This document shows positions 1 to 5,246 of a stretch of DNA of 5,246 nucleotides, piece after piece. The stretch lies in NCBI GenBank assembly GCA_017998555.1, contig JAGOCU010000181.1, positions 1-5,246 of the forward strand, in the 5' to 3' direction. Within the stretch, counting starts at the first letter, position 1. Each line of letters opens with the position of its first letter. The stretch is from Thermoflexales bacterium. Lineage in GTDB: Bacteria > Chloroflexota > Anaerolineae > J036 > Brachytrichaceae. A program made the position numbers and the translations under genes. The notes below the pieces were generated by a model. It had not been told where the DNA came from, searched no databases, and saw only the letters and a list, made by a program, of their open reading frames with translations.

Positions 1-1434
1 ATGGAGGGCGGATCACTGGCTGATCGTCTGCGGCGCGGGCCGCTGCCCTTCGCCGAGATCCAGCGCATCCTCGATCGGGTCGCCGCCGGAATTGACTTTG
101 CCCATGCCCGGGGGGTCATCCACCGCGATCTCAAGCCTGAGAATTTCCTCTTCGACGGCGACGACCAGCCCTGCATCGTTGACTTTGGGATTGCCAAGCT
201 GCTTGATAGCGCGGCCGCGTCGTTGACGCGGGGCGGGTTGATTGGGACGCCTGCGTATATGAGTCCGGAGCACGCCCGCGGCGAGCGCATCGATACGCGC
301 ACAGATCTGTACTCGTTGGGCGCGATCCTCTTTGAGATGCTCACCGGGCGCATCCCCTACCAGGCCGAGTCACCGACGGGGATCATCATGCGCCACCTGA
401 CGGATCCCATCCCTCGGCTGGTGGACGCACGCCCGGACCTGCCCGCCCAACTGCAGACCGTCATCGATCGCAGCATGGCCAAACGTCTGGAGGACCGGCT
501 GAACAGCGCCGGCGATATCGCGCGCCTCTTCAGCGAAGTGGCGCGCAATGTGTCACAGCCGTCCACCTTGATCCGGCCTCCGATTGCCTCCGTGTCCCCC
601 GAGGCCGTTCTGCATTCCCGAACGAACCCACCGGCCGGGACGAACCCACCGGCACCCATTGTCCCGGCGAACACCGGCCAACGCCAGCCCATCCCGACCC
701 TCGCTCCGCCCAAGACCGGGTCGCGCCCGCCCGCGGGTTCTTCAATGACCGAGACACGCGCGACTGCGGCCACATCGGCGCTACCGGCGCACGCGTCCCC
801 GCGCGTCGTAGCTCCGCTTCGGCGGAGCGTCCTGTCGCCCTGGCTTCTGCTGGCGGCGGCCGCCCTGATCGTCACGCTGGGCGGTCTTGGTGTCGCGGCT
901 CTGGCGCTCTCCACCCCAACCTGCCATCGCGTGAATCCGTTTGATCTGGACACCGCTGACCTGAGGAAGCTGGGTTGCCCCGACGGCGATCCGGTGAGTG
1001 GACGACGGTACCAGACCCAGAGTTTTGCCGGCGGTCTGATGATCCTGTTCGAGGTCGGCGGCCAGGGCCCTGGTTTCGCTGGCGAGCGCCTGTATGCCCT
1101 TGCGAATGATTTGCGGGCCTGGCAGTTGCCCGACAGTTGGCGGGATCCGGGCGGTGATGACGTGCGCCGGCTGTATACCTGTCGCGCCTCCGACAAGCGT
1201 CCCGAGGACAGCGGCGTTCCGTGGCGGAGTTTTGGTCTGGCCTGGTGCTCAAACCCGTCGATCCAGGCGGCGCTGGGCGCGCTGGCGATGCCGTTCACGG
1301 ACGGATTGGTCCGAGGCGATGGTGAATTCCTGCAATACGAGAATGGGCGCGCCTTCCGAATCGGCGGATTGACATACCTTGTCTATGCCCCAAATCGAGC
1401 CGGTGTCATGGAAGGCATATGGGAACGCCGATGA
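1..1434 (+). CDS. Transmembrane Ser/Thr protein kinase, 5'-truncated by window edge
   Basis: Membrane-bound Ser/Thr kinase that would phosphorylate protein substrates inside the cell. The visible part begins at the hinge ('MEGGSL'), so the ATG at base 1 is almost certainly internal; the Gly-rich loop, ATP-binding Lys and helix-C Glu lie upstream. Catalytic residues are canonical: HRDLKPEN (residues 41-48), DFG (61-63), GTPAYMSPE (82-90), DLYSLG (102-107) and the late Arg166. A Pro/Ala/Thr-rich linker (about 183-275) leads to a membrane helix (about 279-303). The outer domain (304-477) has four cysteines (308, 326, 394, 416), a 'LGCP' turn, 'SFAGGLM' and 'WQLPDSW', resembling a sensor-like domain I associate with Chloroflexota. 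No PASTA repeats are seen. It is presumably co-transcribed with the genes downstream. Kinase identity is very secure; ligand and substrates are unknown. Confidence 0.96.
   Translation: MEGGSLADRLRRGPLPFAEIQRILDRVAAGIDFAHARGVIHRDLKPENFLFDGDDQPCIVDFGIAKLLDSAAASLTRGGLIGTPAYMSPEHARGERIDTRTDLYSLGAILFEMLTGRIPYQAESPTGIIMRHLTDPIPRLVDARPDLPAQLQTVIDRSMAKRLEDRLNSAGDIARLFSEVARNVSQPSTLIRPPIASVSPEAVLHSRTNPPAGTNPPAPIVPANTGQRQPIPTLAPPKTGSRPPAGSSMTETRATAATSALPAHASPRVVAPLRRSVLSPWLLLAAAALIVTLGGLGVAALALSTPTCHRVNPFDLDTADLRKLGCPDGDPVSGRRYQTQSFAGGLMILFEVGGQGPGFAGERLYALANDLRAWQLPDSWRDPGGDDVRRLYTCRASDKRPEDSGVPWRSFGLAWCSNPSIQAALGALAMPFTDGLVRGDGEFLQYENGRAFRIGGLTYLVYAPNRAGVMEGIWERR
622..653 (+). repeat. Short direct repeat in the kinase linker
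   Basis: A 14-base unit starting ACGAACCC occurs at 622-635 and again, identically, at 640-653, with an 18-base period. It encodes two consecutive TNPPA-G/P hexapeptides (residues 208-219) in the low-complexity linker between kinase and membrane helix. The in-frame period suggests a small tandem duplication that lengthened a flexible tether; no other role is indicated. Confidence 0.75.
811..828 (+). other. Perfect UUCG-tetraloop hairpin inside the kinase gene
   Basis: GCTCCGC (811-817), TTCG (818-821) and GCGGAGC (822-828) form a perfect 7-bp GC-rich stem closed by C-G around a UUCG loop, among the most stable RNA tetraloops known. It lies in the codons just before the membrane helix. No T-run follows, so it is not an intrinsic terminator. 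A translational pause before membrane insertion or an mRNA processing site is possible, but chance in GC-rich DNA cannot be excluded. Confidence 0.6.
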
Positions 1435-1544
1435 CGGTCTCCAGACGCCGTCCAAAGGCTTCCTGGCGAGATCAGCATCCCTGCGCGCTGTGCGGGGCGA
1501 ATCTGGTCTATGCCGGTCATGATTCGGATGTCTTGCAGGCCTAA
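1431..1544 (+). CDS. Possible 37-residue ORF with a CxxC knuckle, coupled to the kinase stop
   Basis: The ATG at 1431 overlaps the kinase TGA as ATGA, the usual arrangement for translational coupling, and GGGAA at 1421-1425 is a plausible weak ribosome site 5 bases upstream. The frame runs to TAA at 1542-1544. The product is basic at its N-terminus (SRRRPK) and has 'HPCALCGANL', a CxxCG zinc-knuckle-like motif (Cys18, Cys21) with His16 and His30 as further possible ligands. I do not recognise a family. It could be a genuine small zinc-binding protein, a decayed remnant of a zinc-ribbon gene, or a chance ORF. Function unknown; low confidence. Confidence 0.3.
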   Translation: MTVSRRRPKASWRDQHPCALCGANLVYAGHDSDVLQA

Positions 1545-1560
1545 AAACGCGCCCGAGCGG

Positions 1561-1601
1561 AGGCCGGACATGATATGCTTGCGCGGAACGGATTCCGGCC
1601 T
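1561..1601 (+). other. 8-bp inverted repeat ahead of the FHA-kinase gene
   Basis: AGGCCGGA at 1561-1568 is matched exactly by its reverse complement TCCGGCCT at 1594-1601, with a 25-base spacer. The right arm ends 15 bases before the GGAG ribosome site of the next gene. No T-run follows, so it does not look like an intrinsic terminator. It could be an operator for a dimeric regulator or a leader hairpin that modulates translation of the next gene. The repeat is directly visible; the role is inferred. Confidence 0.4.
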
Positions 1602-1616
1602 ACGATGAGGACATAC

Positions 1617-1629
1617 GGAGCGCCCTTTG
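1617..1629 (+). promoter_or_regulatory. Ribosome binding site and TTG start of the FHA-kinase gene
   Basis: GGAG at 1617-1620 lies 6 bases before TTG at 1627-1629. An in-frame TGA at 1606-1608 forbids any longer version. The next standard in-frame candidate, GTG at 1651, would cut into the hydrophobic anchor. The start is therefore well fixed as TTG, a rare and usually weak initiation codon that may keep the level of this protein low. Confidence 0.8.
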
Positions 1630-3303
1630 GGAAACAACAGTCTGTCACCCGTGCTGATCATCCTGGCGATTTTGGCGATCGCCGGCATCGCCTTGGCTGT
1701 TGTGCTCGTGATGAGGCGGGGCAAGACCGGTTCGACGCTCCCGCGAGTCGTGGTGCTGTCGGGCAACCATCAGGGGCGGCAGGTCAACGTGGGCGCGCAA
1801 CCGGTTCTGATCGGTCGTGATGCCGATTGCGGCATCGTCATCGACGAGCCGTTGATCTCACGCAAGCACGTCCAGGTGTCCTTTGCCAACGGCATCTTCA
1901 CCCTGGAGGACCTTGGCAGCGCGCATGGCACGTATGTCAACGGCATGCGCGCCTATCAGGAGCGCGTGCCGTCCGGCACCCAATTCACGATCGGGAATGT
2001 CACCCTGTCGGTGCTCAGCGGGGCGGTCGCGCCACAGCCGCGCCAGGCGGCGCCGGTGCCCGCGCCCGTGGCGCCGCCAGCCCGACCGTCGGCCGTCCAG
2101 CCCGCGGCAGCCAGCGGGCTCGAGGGATACGAAATCAAAGAAAAGATCAAGGAGGGCGGGCAGGTCGTCGTGCATCGGGCCATTTCCAAGTCCGACGGCC
2201 GGCAGGTCGTGATCAAGTTTCTGAGCACGGTTTCGTACGACACGGAAGGGAAGTTTTTCCGCCACAAATTCGAGCAGCAGTTGACGGTGGGCGCCTCCAT
2301 CCGCCATCCCCATTGCGTGCAGATCGATGGCGGCAGCGCGAACTCAAATCCTCCCTATATGGTCGAGGAATACCTGGGCGGCGGCACGTTGCTTGACCGC
2401 ATGCGAGCCGGTACGCTCACCCTGGCTGATGTCATCCGCATCATCGGCCAGACCTGCGATGCGCTGGGCTATCTGCACAAACGCGACATTATTCATCGCG
2501 ATGTGACCCCGAGCAACATCATGTTTGACCCGGCCGGACAGGTGAAGGTCATTGATTTCGGCGTCGCGCATTTTGCCAACATGCCTTCGGCGACCTCGGT
2601 CGGCATGGTGGTGGGGAAAGTCAAGTATTTGTCCGTTGAAGCGGCCAATGGCGCGCGTGTGGTGCCTCAAAGTGATTTGTACTCGCTCGGCATCATCGCG
2701 TATGAAATGCTGGCGGGCAAACCCCCGTTTACGGGTTCAGATCCCGACGTGCTCGCCCAGCACCTTCGGATGCGGCCGGTGCCACTCCGCCAGGTGAACC
2801 CGGCCATTCCCGAACGCATCGAATGGGCGGTGATGAAGGCGCTGGAGAAGAACCCGGCGGATCGCTTTCGGAATGCCGAGGAGATGGCCCGCGCCTTCAC
2901 CTATGAAGCGCCATTCCATGCCGGCGGTCCCGACACGGGCAGCCGACGGCCGGCCGTGGCCCCGACGCCACCAGACGCCGCGAGCGGAGCTGCCGCCTTT
3001 GACCAGACGATGAAGGGCTTCGCCCCTTTGCGCCTGCGTCGGGAGTCCGACGGTCAGGTCATTCTGATTGGCGAGACACCGACGACGGTTACCCGTGCTT
3101 TACTCAATCCCGCTGACACGTCCATCTCTCGCAGCGCGCACGGGGAGTTGTTGTGCCGCGAAAGCCAGTGGTTTGTGCGGGAGAACCCCGCGGCCCCGAG
3201 CGCCAATGGGATCTTTGTCGATAACGCGCGTGTTTCTGACGCGCGCGCGCTCAGATCCGGCGACACGGTTCGTTTTGGCAATTCCGTCTTTCGAATTCTT
3301 TGA
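1627..3303 (+). CDS. Membrane-anchored FHA-kinase-FHA protein with atypical kinase motifs
   Basis: A 558-residue fusion combining phosphothreonine reading with a Ser/Thr kinase fold. An N-terminal membrane helix (about 7-28) followed by RRGK predicts an outside N-terminus and cytoplasmic body. FHA1 (about 41-131) keeps the key residues: GR (63-64), SR-x-H (78-81), D95, S98, HGTYVNG (100-106). The kinase (about 168-424) keeps Lys197, HRD (290-292), N297, DFG (310-312), DLYSLG (350-355) and Arg413. It departs elsewhere: the Gly-loop reads IKEGGQVVVHRA, HRD is followed by VTPSN rather than LKPEN, and the activation-segment end is GKVKYLSVE instead of GTPxYxSPE. In an ungapped alignment the helix-C Glu falls on Gln218. 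A second, more divergent FHA (about 466-558) has TR, SRSAH and ANG. Activity is plausible but uncertain. It sits 5 bases before the next gene. Confidence 0.94.
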   Translation: MGNNSLSPVLIILAILAIAGIALAVVLVMRRGKTGSTLPRVVVLSGNHQGRQVNVGAQPVLIGRDADCGIVIDEPLISRKHVQVSFANGIFTLEDLGSAHGTYVNGMRAYQERVPSGTQFTIGNVTLSVLSGAVAPQPRQAAPVPAPVAPPARPSAVQPAAASGLEGYEIKEKIKEGGQVVVHRAISKSDGRQVVIKFLSTVSYDTEGKFFRHKFEQQLTVGASIRHPHCVQIDGGSANSNPPYMVEEYLGGGTLLDRMRAGTLTLADVIRIIGQTCDALGYLHKRDIIHRDVTPSNIMFDPAGQVKVIDFGVAHFANMPSATSVGMVVGKVKYLSVEAANGARVVPQSDLYSLGIIAYEMLAGKPPFTGSDPDVLAQHLRMRPVPLRQVNPAIPERIEWAVMKALEKNPADRFRNAEEMARAFTYEAPFHAGGPDTGSRRPAVAPTPPDAASGAAAFDQTMKGFAPLRLRRESDGQVILIGETPTTVTRALLNPADTSISRSAHGELLCRESQWFVRENPAAPSANGIFVDNARVSDARALRSGDTVRFGNSVFRIL

Positions 3304-3308
3304 CAAAC

Positions 3309-5246
3309 ATGAACTCACGCAAACTGTGGATCACCCTCCGTCAGAGCATGGCTGTTGCGGCGCTGCTGGCCGCAACGATCCCGGCTCCGGCGAGCGCCCA
3401 GCTCGGCGGCCCATCCATTACGGTCAGCCCGACCTGCGACTCCGACAAGTATCCCGAGGTGAGCTGTGTCGTCACGCCGGTGAACTCCGCCGGACTGCCG
3501 CTGACAGCGCTGACGGCGCAGGCCTTCCAGGTGATTGATGGGAGCATCGCCGTCTCGGATCTTCGGGTTGAAAAGGTGGTCAATCCCGGGGTGAAAACCA
3601 GCTACATGTTCGTCACCGACTTTGGGATGCTGGGCGGGAGCCAGAATCTCCAGGCGCTCAAGGATGCGGCCAAGAGCGTGCTGAGCGCGGTGTCAAGCAC
3701 CGATCGTGTTGCCATGGTCGCCATTACGGGCAAGGTCGACGTGGATGCCACCCGGATCGATCTGAGCAAAGAGTCGAACTTCGTCAACGCCGGGACGAAC
3801 CGGAATGACATCATCAATATCGTCACCCGCCTGGGTGACGTGAGCGGCACACCGCTCTATGATGCGTTGTGCAAGGCCATCGTGCTGACCGCTCGCGAGG
3901 GCACGCCCGGATCGCGGGCGATCGTGCTCTTCACGGACGGACGGGACGCCAAAAGCTCCGTATGCACAGCAGACGATCCGATCACCCGGGCCAACAAGGA
4001 TCGTATTCCGATCATCGCCATCGGCGTCGGGCCGAAGATCGAGGACAGCTACCTTCGCCGGCTCGCAACACTGACCGATGGGGTGTTCCAGACCGTCAAC
4101 GACGCCAGCGGTTTGCTCGGGAAGTTTCAGGAGACGCAGACCCAGTTTCGCACCCAGTACAAACTGACCTTTACGGCATCCAGTCCATCGGACAACCAGC
4201 GGCACGGTTTTACGGTTCAGTTGAGCCAGCCTTCTGGGCGGGCCACGGATCGCGGTGAATACACCGCTTTGTTGCCCATCAAACCCGAGTTGACCGCCGT
4301 GGCATTCAGGGCGGGCGGGGTCGAGGTCGATCCGCAGAAGCTCCCCTACAGCGCCGAGGTCACCATCGAACCCGCCCTCAAGGCGCGCAAACTTGCGCGA
4401 GTGGAGTACTCAGTCGATGGGGGTGAGGTCAAGTCATCGGAACAATCGCCGTACAGCTTTGTGTTGCGGACTGACCAGCTCGATTCGTCCCGGCCGCACA
4501 AGCTTACGGTTCGGGCCGTCGCGGATGCGCAGAATGTCTCTTCGCGTGATTTTGAGTTTGGCGTGCTGGCGCCCCCGCCGACGCCGACGCCAGCGCCGAC
4601 CCGCGCCTGCGATCTGTTGTGTCAGGCGCAGCGCAATCCCGGCGTGGCCATCCCGGTGGCCGTGGTGGCGGTCGGTCTCCCCGTCCTGTTGTTCTCGCTG
4701 ATCGCGCTGCTGGCGCAACGCAACCGTCGGCGCAAGGATCAGTTGGCGATGGGGGCGGGCGGGTACGCCGGCGAGGGCGCCACCTCGGTCAGCAATGTGC
4801 CTTTCTCGGATATGAACATGGGATCGCCCATGCCACCGACAGGCGGGATGCCGATGGGCGGGATGCCCATGGGCGGGATGCCGGTGGGCGGGATGCCGGT
4901 AGGGTCGCCCGGAGAGGGCGCCACGAGCGTTTTTGCGCCAGCGCCGGCCGTCCCACAACCGACGATGGTGTTTGGCGCGCCGGTTGGCGCGACCCAGGTG
5001 TTCAAACCTGGGCTGGCCAAACTCGCCATGACGTCGGGCAATCTGTCTGGGAATGTGTTTCCGCTTGGCGTGCCAGGCGATTCAGAGACCAGTATCGGGC
5101 GCAAAGTCGACGGGAGCACAGTCCGGGTGCAGATCGACAGCCCGTTCGTCTCGCGCCGCCACGCCCGGATTTATGCCGAGGGAGATCAGCTCTTTCTGGC
5201 TGATCAGCAATCGGCGTCCGGCACCAAGCTGAATGGCGAGAAGGTC
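3309..5246 (+). CDS. VWA - membrane helix - FHA receptor-like protein, 3'-truncated by window edge
   Basis: Open for 646 codons with no stop in the window. Start ATG lies 5 bases after the previous TGA with no clear ribosome site, suggesting coupled reinitiation. Domains: signal peptide 1-30 (RK n-region, ASA-Q cleavage); a beta segment 36-92 like the region preceding VWA in 'VWFA-related' proteins; VWA about 96-275; Ig-like region about 327-420; PT-rich stalk 422-431; CDLLC (434-438); membrane helix about 446-469 with RNRRRK after it. Inside are four GGMP-type repeats (512-531), T-x-V-F motifs (539-565) and a C-terminal FHA (from about 585: GR 597-598, SRRH 615-618, SGTKLNG 637-643) lacking its last strands. 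The VWA metal site keeps D104, T181 and D210 but lacks the DxSxS serines. Likely an external binding protein signalling to phosphothreonine partners; ligand unknown. Confidence 0.93.
   Translation, partial: MNSRKLWITLRQSMAVAALLAATIPAPASAQLGGPSITVSPTCDSDKYPEVSCVVTPVNSAGLPLTALTAQAFQVIDGSIAVSDLRVEKVVNPGVKTSYMFVTDFGMLGGSQNLQALKDAAKSVLSAVSSTDRVAMVAITGKVDVDATRIDLSKESNFVNAGTNRNDIINIVTRLGDVSGTPLYDALCKAIVLTAREGTPGSRAIVLFTDGRDAKSSVCTADDPITRANKDRIPIIAIGVGPKIEDSYLRRLATLTDGVFQTVNDASGLLGKFQETQTQFRTQYKLTFTASSPSDNQRHGFTVQLSQPSGRATDRGEYTALLPIKPELTAVAFRAGGVEVDPQKLPYSAEVTIEPALKARKLARVEYSVDGGEVKSSEQSPYSFVLRTDQLDSSRPHKLTVRAVADAQNVSSRDFEFGVLAPPPTPTPAPTRACDLLCQAQRNPGVAIPVAVVAVGLPVLLFSLIALLAQRNRRRKDQLAMGAGGYAGEGATSVSNVPFSDMNMGSPMPPTGGMPMGGMPMGGMPVGGMPVGSPGEGATSVFAPAPAVPQPTMVFGAPVGATQVFKPGLAKLAMTSGNLSGNVFPLGVPGDSETSIGRKVDGSTVRVQIDSPFVSRRHARIYAEGDQLFLADQQSASGTKLNGEKV
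4779..5003 (+). other. Cytoplasmic linker with repeated T-x-V-F candidate phosphosites
   Basis: This part of the VWA-FHA gene encodes residues 491-565. It holds ATSVS (T492), ATSVF (T539), PTMVF (T552) and ATQVF (T562); the first two are each preceded by GEG. They lie between the membrane helix and the FHA domain in otherwise Gly/Pro/Ala-rich sequence. Mycobacterial GarA has an ETTSVF segment before its FHA domain; once phosphorylated, it binds that FHA domain in cis. The resemblance is in sequence and position; phosphorylation here is inferred. Confidence 0.5.
4842..4901 (+). repeat. Four 15-base tandem repeats encoding GGMP(M/V)
   Basis: Four consecutive in-frame 15-base units of the form GGCGGGATGCCnnTn encode GGMPM, GGMPM, GGMPV, GGMPV (residues 512-531). 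A degenerate unit, MGSPM, precedes them at residues 504-508. The units differ only in the last one to three positions, so copy number could change by replication slippage without a frameshift. They form a flexible Met-rich spacer between the membrane helix and the FHA domain. Confidence 0.9.

Noticed and set aside
357..1298. Long minus-strand open frame of 313 codons opposite the kinase gene
   Set aside because: It is antisense to unmistakable kinase and membrane-domain codons. The translation is Arg/Ser/Pro-rich with no recognisable domain, as expected of a shadow in GC-rich DNA.
1538..1565. GGCCT...AGGCC as a terminator after the receptor kinase
   Set aside because: Only a 5-bp stem with an 18-base loop and no T-run; not a credible intrinsic terminator.
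1571..1579. TGATATGCT as an extended -10 promoter for the FHA-kinase gene
   Set aside because: It matches TGnTATnnT, but the -10 hexamer agrees at only four of six positions. The region about 17 bases upstream is GC-rich with no -35 match. Too weak to call.
1575..1820. Plus-strand frame with ATG codons at 1575 and 1605 as a rival start for the second gene
   Set aside because: It is in a different frame from the FHA-kinase, overlaps its membrane anchor and FHA1 codons, and ends without any domain. The GGAG/TTG start at 1627 explains the real frame.
3221..3251. GCGCGT...ACGCGC hairpin and 11-base alternating CG run near the end of the FHA-kinase gene
   Set aside because: It lies within well-supported FHA2 codons, is not followed by a T-run, and such runs are common in GC-rich genes. 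No evidence for a terminator or Z-DNA function.
3348..3350. ATG at codon 14 as an alternative start for the VWA-FHA gene
   Set aside because: It has no better ribosome site, and the start at 3309 gives a proper basic n-region (RKLWITLRQ) for the signal peptide and near-contact with the previous stop.
3068..3538. Plus-strand 156-codon frame overlapping the junction of the second and third genes
   Set aside because: It overlaps FHA2 of the second gene and the signal peptide of the third, both strongly supported. Its own translation is Arg-rich with no domain.
4434..5119. Minus-strand frames opposite the 3' part of the VWA-FHA gene, including one with repeated GIPP motifs
   Set aside because: The GIPP and similar repeats are simply the antisense reading of the GGMP tandem array; the plus-strand frame has coherent domains across the whole region.

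Overview
The window is a GC-rich, fully plus-strand stretch of three large signalling genes, probably one transcription unit. It is cut at both ends: the first gene lacks its 5' end and the third runs off the 3' edge. The best taxonomic hint is the extracytoplasmic domain of the first gene. Its 'LGCP' turn, an 'SFAGG-M' strand and a 'W-x-LPDSW' strand resemble a sensor-like domain I associate with Chloroflexota. The TTG start, GC-rich codon use, and abundance of Ser/Thr kinase, FHA and VWA domains fit that guess but do not prove it.

Layout. (1) 1-1434 encodes the C-terminal part of a canonical transmembrane Ser/Thr kinase: kinase C-lobe, Pro/Thr-rich linker, one membrane helix, four-cysteine outer domain. 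(2) 1435-1626 is a 192-base gap. It holds a possible 37-codon ORF coupled to the kinase stop by an ATGA overlap, an 8-bp inverted repeat, and the GGAG/TTG start of the next gene. (3) 1627-3303 encodes a membrane-anchored FHA-kinase-FHA protein whose kinase departs from consensus at several sites. (4) After a 5-base gap, 3309-5246 is an open frame with no stop in the window. It encodes a signal peptide, a VWA domain, an Ig-like region, a membrane helix, a GGMP-repeat linker with T-x-V-F motifs, and a C-terminal FHA domain truncated by the window edge.

How they may work together (inference). All three products are predicted to span the membrane once, with the kinase and FHA parts inside and sensory or adhesive parts outside on genes 1 and 3. 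FHA domains bind phosphothreonine. The simplest model is that the canonical kinase phosphorylates threonines in the cytoplasmic linkers, and the FHA domains of genes 2 and 3 read these marks. The T-x-V-F motifs just before the FHA domain of gene 3 recall the phospho-switch of mycobacterial GarA, so a similar self-binding switch is possible. No phosphatase, transporter, secretion gene, RNA gene, mobile element or CRISPR array is visible here.
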